Shown here: positions 1-8,110 of the stretch, piece after piece | Position numbering within the stretch: the stretch's first letter is position 1 | Layout of the letters: every line of letters begins with the position of its first letter | Made by a program: the position numbers and the translations under genes | Notes under the pieces: model-generated | Databases searched by the model: none | The model's input: only the letters and a program-made list of their open reading frames with translations | Told to the model about the DNA's origin: nothing | Assembly: GCA_029268515.1 (NCBI GenBank) | Contig: JAQWNP010000012.1 | Span: 1-64,000, forward strand | Direction of reading: 5' to 3' | Length of the DNA: 64,000 nt | From: Phycisphaerales bacterium | GTDB taxonomy: Bacteria > Planctomycetota > Phycisphaerae > Phycisphaerales > SM1A02

Positions 1-194
1 TTGCTGACTTCTCTGATTTTCTCGTCAACTTCGGAGCCACTGGCGAGAACCCAGCAGACATCAATGGCGATCTTGTCGTCGATCTTGTGGACTTCAGCGC
101 CTTTCTTGTGGCCTACGGCAACGCTTGTGAGGACAATCGAAGCCAAAGGGAAGTATCCCCTCAACGCCGTCAACGTGCCTCAAGCAGGCCGTGA
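1..194 (+). CDS. C-terminal end of a dockerin-like (EF-hand loop) secreted protein, 5' truncated
   Basis: Only the last 63 codons are visible, in the frame starting at base 3 and ending at TGA 192-194. The translation contains two copies of a calcium-loop repeat (ADFSDFLVNFG and, after DINGDLVVDLVDFS, AFLVAYGNAC). This is the tandem arrangement seen in dockerin type I-like (GC-type) C-termini of planctomycete exported proteins. The last 20 or so residues are basic and polar and look unstructured. The catalytic or structural part lies upstream of the window, so its function is unknown. The same repeat type occurs in the next gene and in the large protease at 58.5-62.3 kb, so this is presumably one more member of that extracellular set. 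Confidence 0.75.
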   Translation, partial: ADFSDFLVNFGATGENPADINGDLVVDLVDFSAFLVAYGNACEDNRSQREVSPQRRQRASSRP

Positions 195-397
195 GCTGAG
201 CAGCTCGTATTTTGAAGACCAGCCCAAGAGCACGCAATCTGCCACAGGATTGTGGTGACTCTTTTCTCCGCCAATCAAGTGCAGTCATCGAACGATGACC
301 AAGTTTGGTGCGTACCGACTGCTGTCGTACCTCATGGCCTATGGCTTTCCAAAATGGCCTCAACACCTTTTTGCACTCTGAGATTGAAAGAACGCTT

Positions 398-1429
398 ATG
401 TCTCGATATCAGGCATGTGTATTACGCGCCTTGCCTGTTGTGGCGGCGATTGGGGGCATTCCAGTCGCCGTCAATGCCACAACTCATCAGAACTGCACTG
501 CTGACATCAATCAGTCAGGCGTGGTTGACCTCGATGACTTCTCAATATTTTTGATTCACTTTGGCCAGATTGGCGTGAACATCGCAGACATTAACGGCGA
601 TCTGGTGGTCGATCTTGCAGACTTCAGTCAGTTGTTATTGAGCTGGGGACCCTGCCAAAATGAAGAGGCTGAGATCATCTTTGAACAAGACTTTGAACAC
701 CACCAATCCGGACTGTATACCGAGGAGATGCTGGACGCAGACTGGCAGTCACCAACTTGGTCGCAGGGAATCGATGAGGGCAGGGTGAGCATTGTTTCAA
801 CTGATGATGAAAATAATCATGCATTGGCAATCCAATACCCTCAAGGCGCGTTTGGCACATCTCAAACAGGTGCACAATGGAAACTCCTTTTTGATCAGTC
901 ATATGAATCTGTTCGACTAACCTACCGGATTCAATTCCAGGCTCCATTTGATTTTGTGAAGGGTGGCAAGCTGCCGGGACTGATTGGCGGCGAAGGCAAT
1001 ACCGGCGGGGGCATCCCAACGGGCACCGATGGCTGGAGTGCCAGGATGATGTGGCGCACACAAGGCAATGCCGTCCAGTACGTCTACCATCCCGACCAAC
1101 CCAATAATTATGGAGAAGATTTACCTTGGACAATCGAGGACCAGGTGGTGCAGTTCACGCCTGGGCAATGGCATGAGGTCGTCCATGAGATCAAGATGAA
1201 TACGCCAGGCCAAAACGATGGACATGTGACCTGCTGGTTTGATGGTGTCAAAGCCCTTGAGGCCGAGGCAATGCGTTTTCGCGATATTGCTGATTTTGGC
1301 ATTGATGGGCTGTACTTCAGCACCTTCTTCGGCGGCAGCAATTCAACTTGGGCTACTTCAAAGGATGAGACCGTACTCTTTGATGACTTTCATATCGAAG
1401 CAATACTTTCTAATCAACGGTCACCTTAA
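398..1429 (+). CDS. Secreted polysaccharide lyase (PL14-like) with N-terminal dockerin-like repeats
   Basis: I chose the ATG at 398 (343 aa), not the longer frame opening at 305, because it begins a clear signal peptide (basic MSRYQ, hydrophobic core, AVNA cleavage region). Residues about 30-85 hold two EF-hand-like loops (TADINQSGVVDLDDFS and IADINGDLVVDLADFS). Residues about 100-335 resemble the polysaccharide lyase 14/alginate-lyase-like beta-jelly-roll fold. The family-type motifs KGGKLPGLIGG, GWSARMMWR and YFSTFFGG, and a late TVLFDDF strand, are visible. The protein is likely exported and cleaves uronic-acid polysaccharides by beta-elimination; substrate cannot be told. It ends 4 bases before the convergent sulfotransferase gene. 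The repeats sit at the N-terminus, whereas in its neighbours they are C-terminal. Confidence 0.75.
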   Translation: MSRYQACVLRALPVVAAIGGIPVAVNATTHQNCTADINQSGVVDLDDFSIFLIHFGQIGVNIADINGDLVVDLADFSQLLLSWGPCQNEEAEIIFEQDFEHHQSGLYTEEMLDADWQSPTWSQGIDEGRVSIVSTDDENNHALAIQYPQGAFGTSQTGAQWKLLFDQSYESVRLTYRIQFQAPFDFVKGGKLPGLIGGEGNTGGGIPTGTDGWSARMMWRTQGNAVQYVYHPDQPNNYGEDLPWTIEDQVVQFTPGQWHEVVHEIKMNTPGQNDGHVTCWFDGVKALEAEAMRFRDIADFGIDGLYFSTFFGGSNSTWATSKDETVLFDDFHIEAILSNQRSP

Positions 1430-1433
1430 ATGA

Positions 1434-2363
1434 CTAGACTTCCCAGTCGCTCAAATCACGATCGGCAATCTCGGCAAGTCGCTTGTTGTAGGGCTTGAAG
1501 TATTCCAGTAACTCTTGTCGCATCGCTGGCGACATTGGTTCGTAGCCACGTTTACCAGATCGCTTGTGCGTTTTGCGTACCGCCGTACCAACTGCCGTCT
1601 TGCTAATTGCTCCCAGAAGCGGCGCCACGCCAAGCCGCTTGGCAGCTGAACGAATGAGTGGAAACATAGCTGCATTTTTCATCTGCCCGATGGCTGCAGG
1701 CGTATGTTGCGGATCAACGCCAATAAACTCATAGATCGCGCTTATAAACTCACGGTCATCAAGAGCTAAGTCATCATAGAACAGCAGCTTGATGCGCTCT
1801 TGTGGATAATACTCCAGCAGCTTTTCAAGCTGTTCGCTGTAGCGACCCCGTGCCAGTAAATCATCATCATCTTTGACCGCCTGAGCAAAGGATGACCATC
1901 CTTGCTCGACACAGCGAGCCTGATAGTTGCTGTACGCCCGATCGACCGGATGGCGCATAATCATCAGAAGACGCACATCAGGCAATGCTTGAGCCATTCG
2001 TGGTATCGCGTCAAGTAGGCAGTAGCCAGTTGCGACTTCACCAACTGCCTGATGCGCGTGACTCACGCCAGCGAACTGTTCCATGTACCAGGGAAGCCCA
2101 AGATCAAACGTACGATCAAAAAAATATGTTTGCTTTTGTGGAGGGAGATACACCTGAGGATGATCTCGTAATGCGGCGTCGAGCCAAGTGGTACCACAGC
2201 GTTGACACCCTACAACTAAGAAGTTCAGGGGAAGTTGAGCAGCGCTGTTTTGCTTTTCTGTAGTGATAAGGCACCTCAGGACAAGCCCATTAATTAAGTA
2301 GCCTGTTTCTTGTCCAAAGCACAGGCCAGCATACGATACAGAGTCTGGCTGAAGGTTTGCCAT
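1434..2363 (-). CDS. Sulfotransferase domain protein (PAPS-dependent, cytosolic)
   Basis: 309 aa. After a leader of about 45 residues comes the PAPS 5'-phosphosulfate-binding loop FLVVGCQRCGTTWLDAAL. The 3'-phosphate site follows as MRHPVDRAYSNYQ. A conserved HPQVYLPPQKQTYFFDR strand also marks the Sulfotransfer_1 family of carbohydrate and heparan-type sulfotransferases. The enzyme should move sulfate from PAPS to a hydroxyl or amine of a glycan or other acceptor; the acceptor is unknown. It is divergent from a flippase-like gene (49 bases between starts) and convergent with a polysaccharide lyase, which fits a role in sulfated polysaccharide metabolism, but this is inference. The exact start is uncertain because the residues before the core domain are not conserved. 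Confidence 0.8.
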   Translation of the reverse strand: MANLQPDSVSYAGLCFGQETGYLINGLVLRCLITTEKQNSAAQLPLNFLVVGCQRCGTTWLDAALRDHPQVYLPPQKQTYFFDRTFDLGLPWYMEQFAGVSHAHQAVGEVATGYCLLDAIPRMAQALPDVRLLMIMRHPVDRAYSNYQARCVEQGWSSFAQAVKDDDDLLARGRYSEQLEKLLEYYPQERIKLLFYDDLALDDREFISAIYEFIGVDPQHTPAAIGQMKNAAMFPLIRSAAKRLGVAPLLGAISKTAVGTAVRKTHKRSGKRGYEPMSPAMRQELLEYFKPYNKRLAEIADRDLSDWEV

Positions 2364-2412
2364 CCGGATCGCCTCTCAGACACATCTGCACCATAGCACC
2401 GAGAACTGCCCT

Positions 2413-4056
2413 ATGTCTGAAGTCCGCCGTGGCATTATTCGCATTACAACTAACTACGGAAGACTTTTCTCGACATTAGCCATCGGCTTGGCCTTGGTGC
2501 CAATTCAGCTGGCGTGGCTCGGCACCAATGGCTTTGGGCTGCTTATGGCGGTAGGGGCAACGGTGGGCTTGGCTGCCATGCTCCGAGACATCATTCGGCA
2601 TTCTATGGTGCGAGAGCTTGGCGCTGTCTGGCATCTGGCTATTAGCGAGAATGCAACATCTGAGGATCGCGAAAAATTCCGCAGTGTCTATGCGGCGGCA
2701 TTCTGGCTCTGCGCCGGAGCCTCCATTGTCACGGCTTTGATTTTTGTGGGCTTTGCCGCCTTACTTGAGAATGCCATCTGGCCTTTTGAGGAAATGCCTG
2801 AGGCCTACCGCGAGGGTGGTTTGTGGATTCTCATTAGCGAGGGAATTGGAACCACACTCCTGGTTTTGCTCGCACCTGCCTACAACATGTATGTGGTCAC
2901 AGAACGTTTTCTCGCCAACAATATCTGGGACACACTGAGAAGGGCCTGCTATCTCATATCGGCGGTTGTGCTGTTTAGTATTCTTGGCACAAGTAATCCT
3001 GAACAGAGTTTGATCCTTTACGGCGTCTGTTCAGCAGGCCTTTGTGTCATACTTCTTCTTATCGCTGTTGCCCTCATTATGATTCAGATGCCGCTGACCC
3101 GGCCACACCTGGGTAAAGCGAAGTGGTCAGCGATGCGCGAAATAGGTGGAACATTTGGATGGAACGGCGGTGTGATCACCGCCATGAATCTACATGAACG
3201 CATCGGCTTGTGGATTATGTTGGGTACCTTTGGACTATGGGGCTCGACCGTGTTTGCTCTTGCCCTCAGGCTCGTCGGTTACGTTCGCATGCTCACACTA
3301 GGGCTCTCATTTGGGCTCGACGCGGTAAGCGCACGTCTCACGACATCATCCACTGGCCATGAAGATGATGCCACACAGGGCACACTTCGGGCAATCGTGC
3401 ATCACTCCACAAGACTGCATGGCTATGTTGCATTTCCTGCTGCCATCACAGTCTTTTTACTAGCCGAGCCGCTTTTACGAATCTGGATTGGCGGAACAGT
3501 GACAGATCCTGATCCTGAGACAGGTCGAGCCGTCATCTCCGCTGCTGCCGTATTGGTTCAAATCATGGTGTTTGGCATGGCAAGCCGAGCGATTGCGGAT
3601 GGGTGGATGAAAATTCTCTATGGAGCTGGCCATATAAGGCGCTATGCACCAATCATCTTTGCTGGAGGCATTGCCAATCCACTCATTACATTTGCACTGA
3701 TCTACTCGCTGCCCGAGGGAAGTCGCTACCAAGGTGCTGCTTGGGGTTTTGCTTTTTCTCTCGTCATTGCACACTTCTTGCTGCTTCCAGCTGCGGGCGC
3801 GTCTAAGTTGGGTATGACATGGGCACAGATGCTGGGCGCACTTTGGCGACCATTTTGGATCGCTGCCATTGCAAGCGTGGTTTACCTGATTGCGCTCACC
3901 TCTACACTCTGGTGGGTCGTACTCATTGTTTGCAGTTGCTACTGCCTACTGTATGCGATCCTCTGTTTTTTCCTTGGCTTGGAACCATCGGAACGAAAAG
4001 GGGTATCCCAGTTGCTAAAGCGAAAACAATCACCACAAAGCATGTCCCATCTTTAG
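2413..4056 (+). CDS. Polysaccharide/lipid-linked oligosaccharide flippase-like membrane protein (MOP superfamily)
   Basis: 547 aa with about 12-14 hydrophobic segments. The opening (RRGIIRITTNYGRLFSTLA, then GLALVPIQLAWLG and the GFGLLMAVGATVGLAAMLRDI region) is typical of Wzx/MurJ-type MOP exporters. A hydrophilic loop around residues 315-335 separates two bundles, and the C-terminus is a basic cytosolic tail (LKRKQSPQS). The role is probably to flip undecaprenyl- or lipid-linked glycans across the inner membrane. It is divergent from the sulfotransferase gene, so the two may be co-regulated for a surface polysaccharide. No glycosyltransferase cluster is adjacent, so its substrate is unknown. 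Confidence 0.7.
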   Translation: MSEVRRGIIRITTNYGRLFSTLAIGLALVPIQLAWLGTNGFGLLMAVGATVGLAAMLRDIIRHSMVRELGAVWHLAISENATSEDREKFRSVYAAAFWLCAGASIVTALIFVGFAALLENAIWPFEEMPEAYREGGLWILISEGIGTTLLVLLAPAYNMYVVTERFLANNIWDTLRRACYLISAVVLFSILGTSNPEQSLILYGVCSAGLCVILLLIAVALIMIQMPLTRPHLGKAKWSAMREIGGTFGWNGGVITAMNLHERIGLWIMLGTFGLWGSTVFALALRLVGYVRMLTLGLSFGLDAVSARLTTSSTGHEDDATQGTLRAIVHHSTRLHGYVAFPAAITVFLLAEPLLRIWIGGTVTDPDPETGRAVISAAAVLVQIMVFGMASRAIADGWMKILYGAGHIRRYAPIIFAGGIANPLITFALIYSLPEGSRYQGAAWGFAFSLVIAHFLLLPAAGASKLGMTWAQMLGALWRPFWIAAIASVVYLIALTSTLWWVVLIVCSCYCLLYAILCFFLGLEPSERKGVSQLLKRKQSPQSMSHL

Positions 4057-4221
4057 CCTCCAACGATATATAGAGGGCCTGCCAAGAAGGATGATGCCCT
4101 TGGAGTCCAAATTAAAGATAGTTGTCCCCATGCCCAATCTAAGAACAACTTTCAATAGTGGGATTGCTTAGTGTGAGGCTGGGCAAGTCGCCATTCAGTG
4201 GACTTGTACCAACGGGAGACC

Positions 4222-5232
4222 ATGATCATGATTAAGACAATTGCGATTGCCACGCTGACAGGGATTGCTGGTATGGCACTGGCCCACCCAGTTCATACGG
4301 AACTTTCAAACCAGGATCCTGCAAGGCCAAACCGGCCACCCATCAATGAAAACGAACAGACGCTGCCAAAACCTCAAGTACGCATGGAGATTAAGGATGG
4401 CGTAAGGCACATCAAAGCCAATGGCATTCCCAATCATGTCACCGGCAAGTTTCCAGGCCGTCGCAATCCGAACTCTATTTCGGCGCAGCAATATCACTTC
4501 ATGATGCCAGTGACGCCCACGATTGCTTCTTCTTCTCAGCCTGTCGGAATGGCTTTCTTCGGTGTTGCTACCAATGGCATCCCATTTGAAGCGGGCACGG
4601 CCGAGTGGTGGAACAATGATCGCCGCTCAGGCTGGCATATTGAAGCGAATACTGGATTTGCCGATCTCGGACTGGATATGAACCATGCCCATGTTCAACC
4701 AAATGGTTCCTATCACTACCACGGGCTCCCCACAGTCTGGCTAGAAACATTGGGCAATCAACCCGGAGCACGCGCACCACAACACCTCGGTTGGGCCGCT
4801 GATGGCTATCCCATCTATGCGCAGCTTGGGTATAGCGATCCAATGGATCCACAAAGCGAAATAAAATCATTGCAACCCAGCTACCAACTCAAACCAGGCA
4901 CACGACCCGAACCGCCAAGTGGGCCTGGCGGACGCTTCGATGGACGCTATGAGGAGGACTTTGTTTATGTCGCTGACTCAGGTGACTTAGATGAGTTCAA
5001 TGGCCGCTATGGTCGCACCCCTGAATTCCCAGAAGGCACCTATTACTACGTGGTGACTGATGCCTTTCCAAATGTGGCACGGTCCTGGAAAGGCATTCCG
5101 AATCAAACCTTTATGTCCAAAGGTGGTAGCGATCGACGTGGCCGAGAAGGTCGCGGCGGCCGGCCAGGTCGTCCAAATCAGCAACCAGGACGCCCGCCTC
5201 GTCGACCGGGCGATGGTCGCGGGGGACGCTAG
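4222..5232 (+). CDS. Exported YHYH-domain protein with Arg/Gly-rich tail
   Basis: The start is ATG 4222 or ATG 4228; a GGGAG at 4214-4218 lies 9 bases before 4228. The signal peptide is MIKTIAIATLTGIAGMALA with cleavage before HPVH. The core carries the motifs that define the YHYH family: HVQPNGSYHYHGLPT, GWAADGYPIYA and YVADSGDLDEFNGRYG. The final 40 residues or so are low complexity, built from repeated RGG, RPG and GGR. YHYH proteins are secreted and of unknown biochemical function; the histidine cluster suggests metal binding. It is convergent with the next gene, and the two share a hairpin at their ends. Confidence 0.8.
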   Translation: MIMIKTIAIATLTGIAGMALAHPVHTELSNQDPARPNRPPINENEQTLPKPQVRMEIKDGVRHIKANGIPNHVTGKFPGRRNPNSISAQQYHFMMPVTPTIASSSQPVGMAFFGVATNGIPFEAGTAEWWNNDRRSGWHIEANTGFADLGLDMNHAHVQPNGSYHYHGLPTVWLETLGNQPGARAPQHLGWAADGYPIYAQLGYSDPMDPQSEIKSLQPSYQLKPGTRPEPPSGPGGRFDGRYEEDFVYVADSGDLDEFNGRYGRTPEFPEGTYYYVVTDAFPNVARSWKGIPNQTFMSKGGSDRRGREGRGGRPGRPNQQPGRPPRRPGDGRGGR

Positions 5233-5259
5233 GTCAAATTACTCAGGCGTAATTTGGCC
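5232..5259. terminator. Candidate shared hairpin between convergent genes
   Basis: A perfect 8-base inverted repeat, CAAATTAC (5235-5242) and GTAATTTG (5249-5256), with a 6-base loop is flanked by GG and CC, which extend it with one bulge. It overlaps the last codons of the minus-strand gene ending at 5239 and lies just after the YHYH stop. There is no strong T-run on either side, so a terminator role is tentative. Confidence 0.35.
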
Positions 5260-5721
5260 CAGTGGCTTCCACTCATTTTGGGGCACCTTGATCATGTCTG
5301 AGGACAGAATGGTCACAGACGTATCAGTGGTGCTTGCAAGACGATTTCCCATCATCAGCACCATTTGGCCAATGGTCTGACGCTCAAGATCATTGAGGGC
5401 ATTCCAATTATCGGCATTGACATACAAGCGGGTCGGCTTGAGGCCCATGCCAGTAATCACATCAGTGGCCATGAGATCCTGCATCCGCTCGGTAAAAACA
5501 TGATCCTGAGCTGATGTGGGTAGCCATGCAGGTGGCGGATCGCCTTTGGTCCAAATCGCCGGCTGCACATTCCCTTCCAGGAGTGGCTCAACGGCGGCTG
5601 TTGAGGCTGGAACGCTCTCTTTTCCGGTGATGGTCTCGTCGTCGCCGGGGTTCATGACCCAGCCCACAATCCAGATTGCAATACCAACAAAAACCACTGC
5701 GATAATCAAGTATTTAGCCAT
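5239..5721 (-). CDS. Uncharacterised membrane-anchored protein
   Basis: 160 aa. A single N-terminal hydrophobic helix (residues about 4-24, LIIAVVFVGIAIWIVGWVM) is followed by an acidic linker and a soluble domain of about 100 residues. The domain has a recognisable conserved look (AWLPTSAQDHVFTERMQDL, LYVNADNWNALNDLERQTI), but I cannot assign it to a family. The topology predicts a domain exposed in the periplasm. It is a single gene between convergent YHYH and divergent beta-helix genes, with no obvious Shine-Dalgarno on the coding strand. No function is proposed. Confidence 0.6.
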   Translation of the reverse strand: MAKYLIIAVVFVGIAIWIVGWVMNPGDDETITGKESVPASTAAVEPLLEGNVQPAIWTKGDPPPAWLPTSAQDHVFTERMQDLMATDVITGMGLKPTRLYVNADNWNALNDLERQTIGQMVLMMGNRLASTTDTSVTILSSDMIKVPQNEWKPLGQITPE

Positions 5722-5853
5722 AGGAGGGTACTGTAGCGAAGCAACACGTCACACGCGACCCCAAAGGCCACATACCCACACTTGCTGGTAACTGCCTGGG
5801 GTGGTTCAATAGGGGTTCAGCCCCGAAAAAGAATCGGCCGAAGGAGCCCTTTA

Positions 5854-7008
5854 ATGCCACAGATATCCACCTCCACCCAAATTCTGCTTGCCACGTTGAC
5901 ACTATCAATAGGTGCCAGTCTCCAAGCGGTCGAGATTACGGTTTGCCCAGCAGGGTGCGATCAAGCAACCATCCAAGCCGGCATTGACGCTGCGGGCCCA
6001 GGGGATTCGGTCATCGTGACGCCTGATGAGTATCGGGAGAACATCAATCTGAATGGCAAAGAGATCACGCTCACCTCAAGTGAAGACGAATTGTTCGTCA
6101 TCCTCAAGCCTGCCCCAGGCACACCCGATGAGCCTGTTGTTTCTATTACAAGTGGCAATGTGAACTCAACAATCATCGGCTTCGACATCCGCAACGGTGT
6201 GACCACAGGCAATGGCGCCGGCATCAGGATCGAAAACAGCACCGCAGAAACCAGAACCCTTATTTTTCAACGCTGCGTCGTTTCACGTAACCAAACCGAC
6301 GAAAACGGCGCCGGTGTTTCAGTGAGTGGAGCGAATAGCCTTGTCACATTTACGAATTGCACGTTCTCCAACAATAGCGCAGGCGGTAATGGCGGGGGAA
6401 TGACTATCGAGATTGACGCGGTGGTTACGCTCGAAGGCTGTCGCTTCCAACGCAATGCCGCAGGTGGCCTTACTTCAGCGTCCGGTGGCGGACTCAATAT
6501 ATCTGATGCTGATGCAACCATCACTGGTTGCAGTTTCAACATAAACGTGGCGCCAGAAAATGGCGGCGGCCTCAACATGGACTGTGGCGAGGGCTTTAAA
6601 GTCGATTTATACAATTGTGCATTCTCCAGTAACAGCGCCAAGCTGGGAGGCGGCTTCTATGGAACAGGCGACGCCAAATTCACCGTAAAATACTCTCTCT
6701 TCAAAAAGAACACTGCCACAACAAATGGTGGCGGACTTGCTTTTGATCGCCTACGCAACAGCGTTGGAAAATTCAATACGATCAAGCGAAACGTTGCTTT
6801 TGATAATGGCGGCGGCCTTTATGTTGCGTACAAAAACTTGACGTTTAATTATCTCACGATCACAAAGAACACCTCGGTCAATGGTGGCGGAGTTGATGCA
6901 AACAACGCCAGGGTGAAACTCTATGATTCACGTGTTTGCAAAAATGAAGGCGGCAACACGAATGGCAACGTCGTAGCCAAATCTGATACACAAATTTGCT
7001 CTGACTAA
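5854..7008 (+). CDS. Secreted right-handed parallel beta-helix repeat protein
   Basis: I chose ATG 5854, preceded by AAGGAG at 5841-5846 (7-base spacing), not the upstream in-frame opening; this gives 384 aa with a signal peptide ending near SLQA. The segment CDQATIQAGIDAAGPGDSVIV is the usual first strand of pectate-lyase-like/NosD-like beta-helices. The rest shows repeats of roughly 22-30 residues marked by NGGGL, GNGGGM and ENGGGL turns alternating with short V/I/F strands and Cys or Asn ladders, typical of polymorphic outer membrane or right-handed beta-helix proteins. No catalytic residues are recognisable, so it may be a carbohydrate-binding or adhesin-like surface protein. It is 58 bases upstream of the tryptophan catabolic operon and probably unrelated to it. 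Confidence 0.7.
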   Translation: MPQISTSTQILLATLTLSIGASLQAVEITVCPAGCDQATIQAGIDAAGPGDSVIVTPDEYRENINLNGKEITLTSSEDELFVILKPAPGTPDEPVVSITSGNVNSTIIGFDIRNGVTTGNGAGIRIENSTAETRTLIFQRCVVSRNQTDENGAGVSVSGANSLVTFTNCTFSNNSAGGNGGGMTIEIDAVVTLEGCRFQRNAAGGLTSASGGGLNISDADATITGCSFNINVAPENGGGLNMDCGEGFKVDLYNCAFSSNSAKLGGGFYGTGDAKFTVKYSLFKKNTATTNGGGLAFDRLRNSVGKFNTIKRNVAFDNGGGLYVAYKNLTFNYLTITKNTSVNGGGVDANNARVKLYDSRVCKNEGGNTNGNVVAKSDTQICSD

Positions 7009-7066
7009 TGCGTGACATAGGCGCAACCCATAGCGTCCTCGCGGCGCAATAAAGCGAGCCGCCGAA

Positions 7067-8110
7067 TTGTATAAAGTAGATCTGCATACACATATCCTGC
7101 CTCCGAAGTGGCCTGATTTTGCAAAGAAGTGGGCTGATGACCGCTGGGTCACGATGACACAGACATCTCCATGCTGTGCTGATTTAATGTGTCAAGGAAG
7201 TAAGTTCAGGCAAATCGAGTCTAATTGTTGGGATCCCCAACGTCGCATTGAGGAATGCGATGAGACGGGGGTCAATGTCCAGGTGCTTTCTACCGTTCCC
7301 GTCATGTTTAATTACTGGGCAGACGGCGACAAGGCACTCGAGCTCGCAAAGATTCTCAACGATCATGTCGCACAAGTCGTACGCGAATTTCCAACCCGTT
7401 TTTTAGGACTGGGAACGGTGCCTCTGCAATCCCCTGATCTAGCCATTGCTGAACTTGAACGGTGTATTGGTGAACTGGGCCTGGCTGGCGTGCAGATTGG
7501 CACCCATGTCAATGGCTGCAATTTAGATGACGATTCAATTTTTCCGTTCCTTCAAGCAGCCGAAGCAAACAATGCCGCAGTCTTTGTGCATCCATGGGAC
7601 ATGCTTGGCGCGAATCGGATGCAGCAATACTGGCTCCAATGGCTGGTTGGCATGCCCGCTGAAACAGCGTTGGCGATGTGCTCCCTGATCTTTGGCGGCG
7701 TACTTGACCGGCTTCCGCGACTTCGGATTGCTTTTGCTCATGGTGGGGGTGGCTTTCCAAATATCATTGGCCGTGTTGAGCATGGATTCAATGTGCGGCC
7801 GGATTTATGTGCGGTCAACAATTGCAATGACCCGCGAAGCTACCTTGAGCGACTCTACGTAGACTCTCTCGTCCATGATCCATTGGCTTTGAATTTACTC
7901 ATTGACTTGTTTGGCTTTGATCGCATCGCAGTTGGCTCCGACTATCCATTTCCTCTCGGTGAATCAAGGCCTGGCATGCTGGTCGAATCACTGCCCGAGC
8001 TCACCAAGACGCAGCGTGGCCGAATGTTGGCTGGAACAGCTCTTGAGTTCCTAGGCATCAACCCAACCCACACCGTAGCGAGAGATTTTCAGACAGCATG
8101 CAGCGACTAG
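7067..8110 (+). CDS. 2-amino-3-carboxymuconate-6-semialdehyde decarboxylase (ACMSD)
   Basis: 347 aa, starting at TTG 7067 so that the metal-binding VDLHTHILP motif is at residues 4-12. It decarboxylates ACMS to 2-aminomuconate 6-semialdehyde, steering tryptophan carbon away from quinolinate and NAD. All amidohydrolase-type zinc ligands are visible: HTH near the start, FVHPWDM, FAHGGGGFP and VGSDYPFP. Length and motif order match bacterial and animal ACMSD. It is the first gene of a tight five-gene plus-strand operon and overlaps the start of the kynureninase gene by 13 bases. TTG is the only reasonable start because the catalytic HxH lies within the first nine codons. Confidence 0.93.
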   Translation: MYKVDLHTHILPPKWPDFAKKWADDRWVTMTQTSPCCADLMCQGSKFRQIESNCWDPQRRIEECDETGVNVQVLSTVPVMFNYWADGDKALELAKILNDHVAQVVREFPTRFLGLGTVPLQSPDLAIAELERCIGELGLAGVQIGTHVNGCNLDDDSIFPFLQAAEANNAAVFVHPWDMLGANRMQQYWLQWLVGMPAETALAMCSLIFGGVLDRLPRLRIAFAHGGGGFPNIIGRVEHGFNVRPDLCAVNNCNDPRSYLERLYVDSLVHDPLALNLLIDLFGFDRIAVGSDYPFPLGESRPGMLVESLPELTKTQRGRMLAGTALEFLGINPTHTVARDFQTACSD

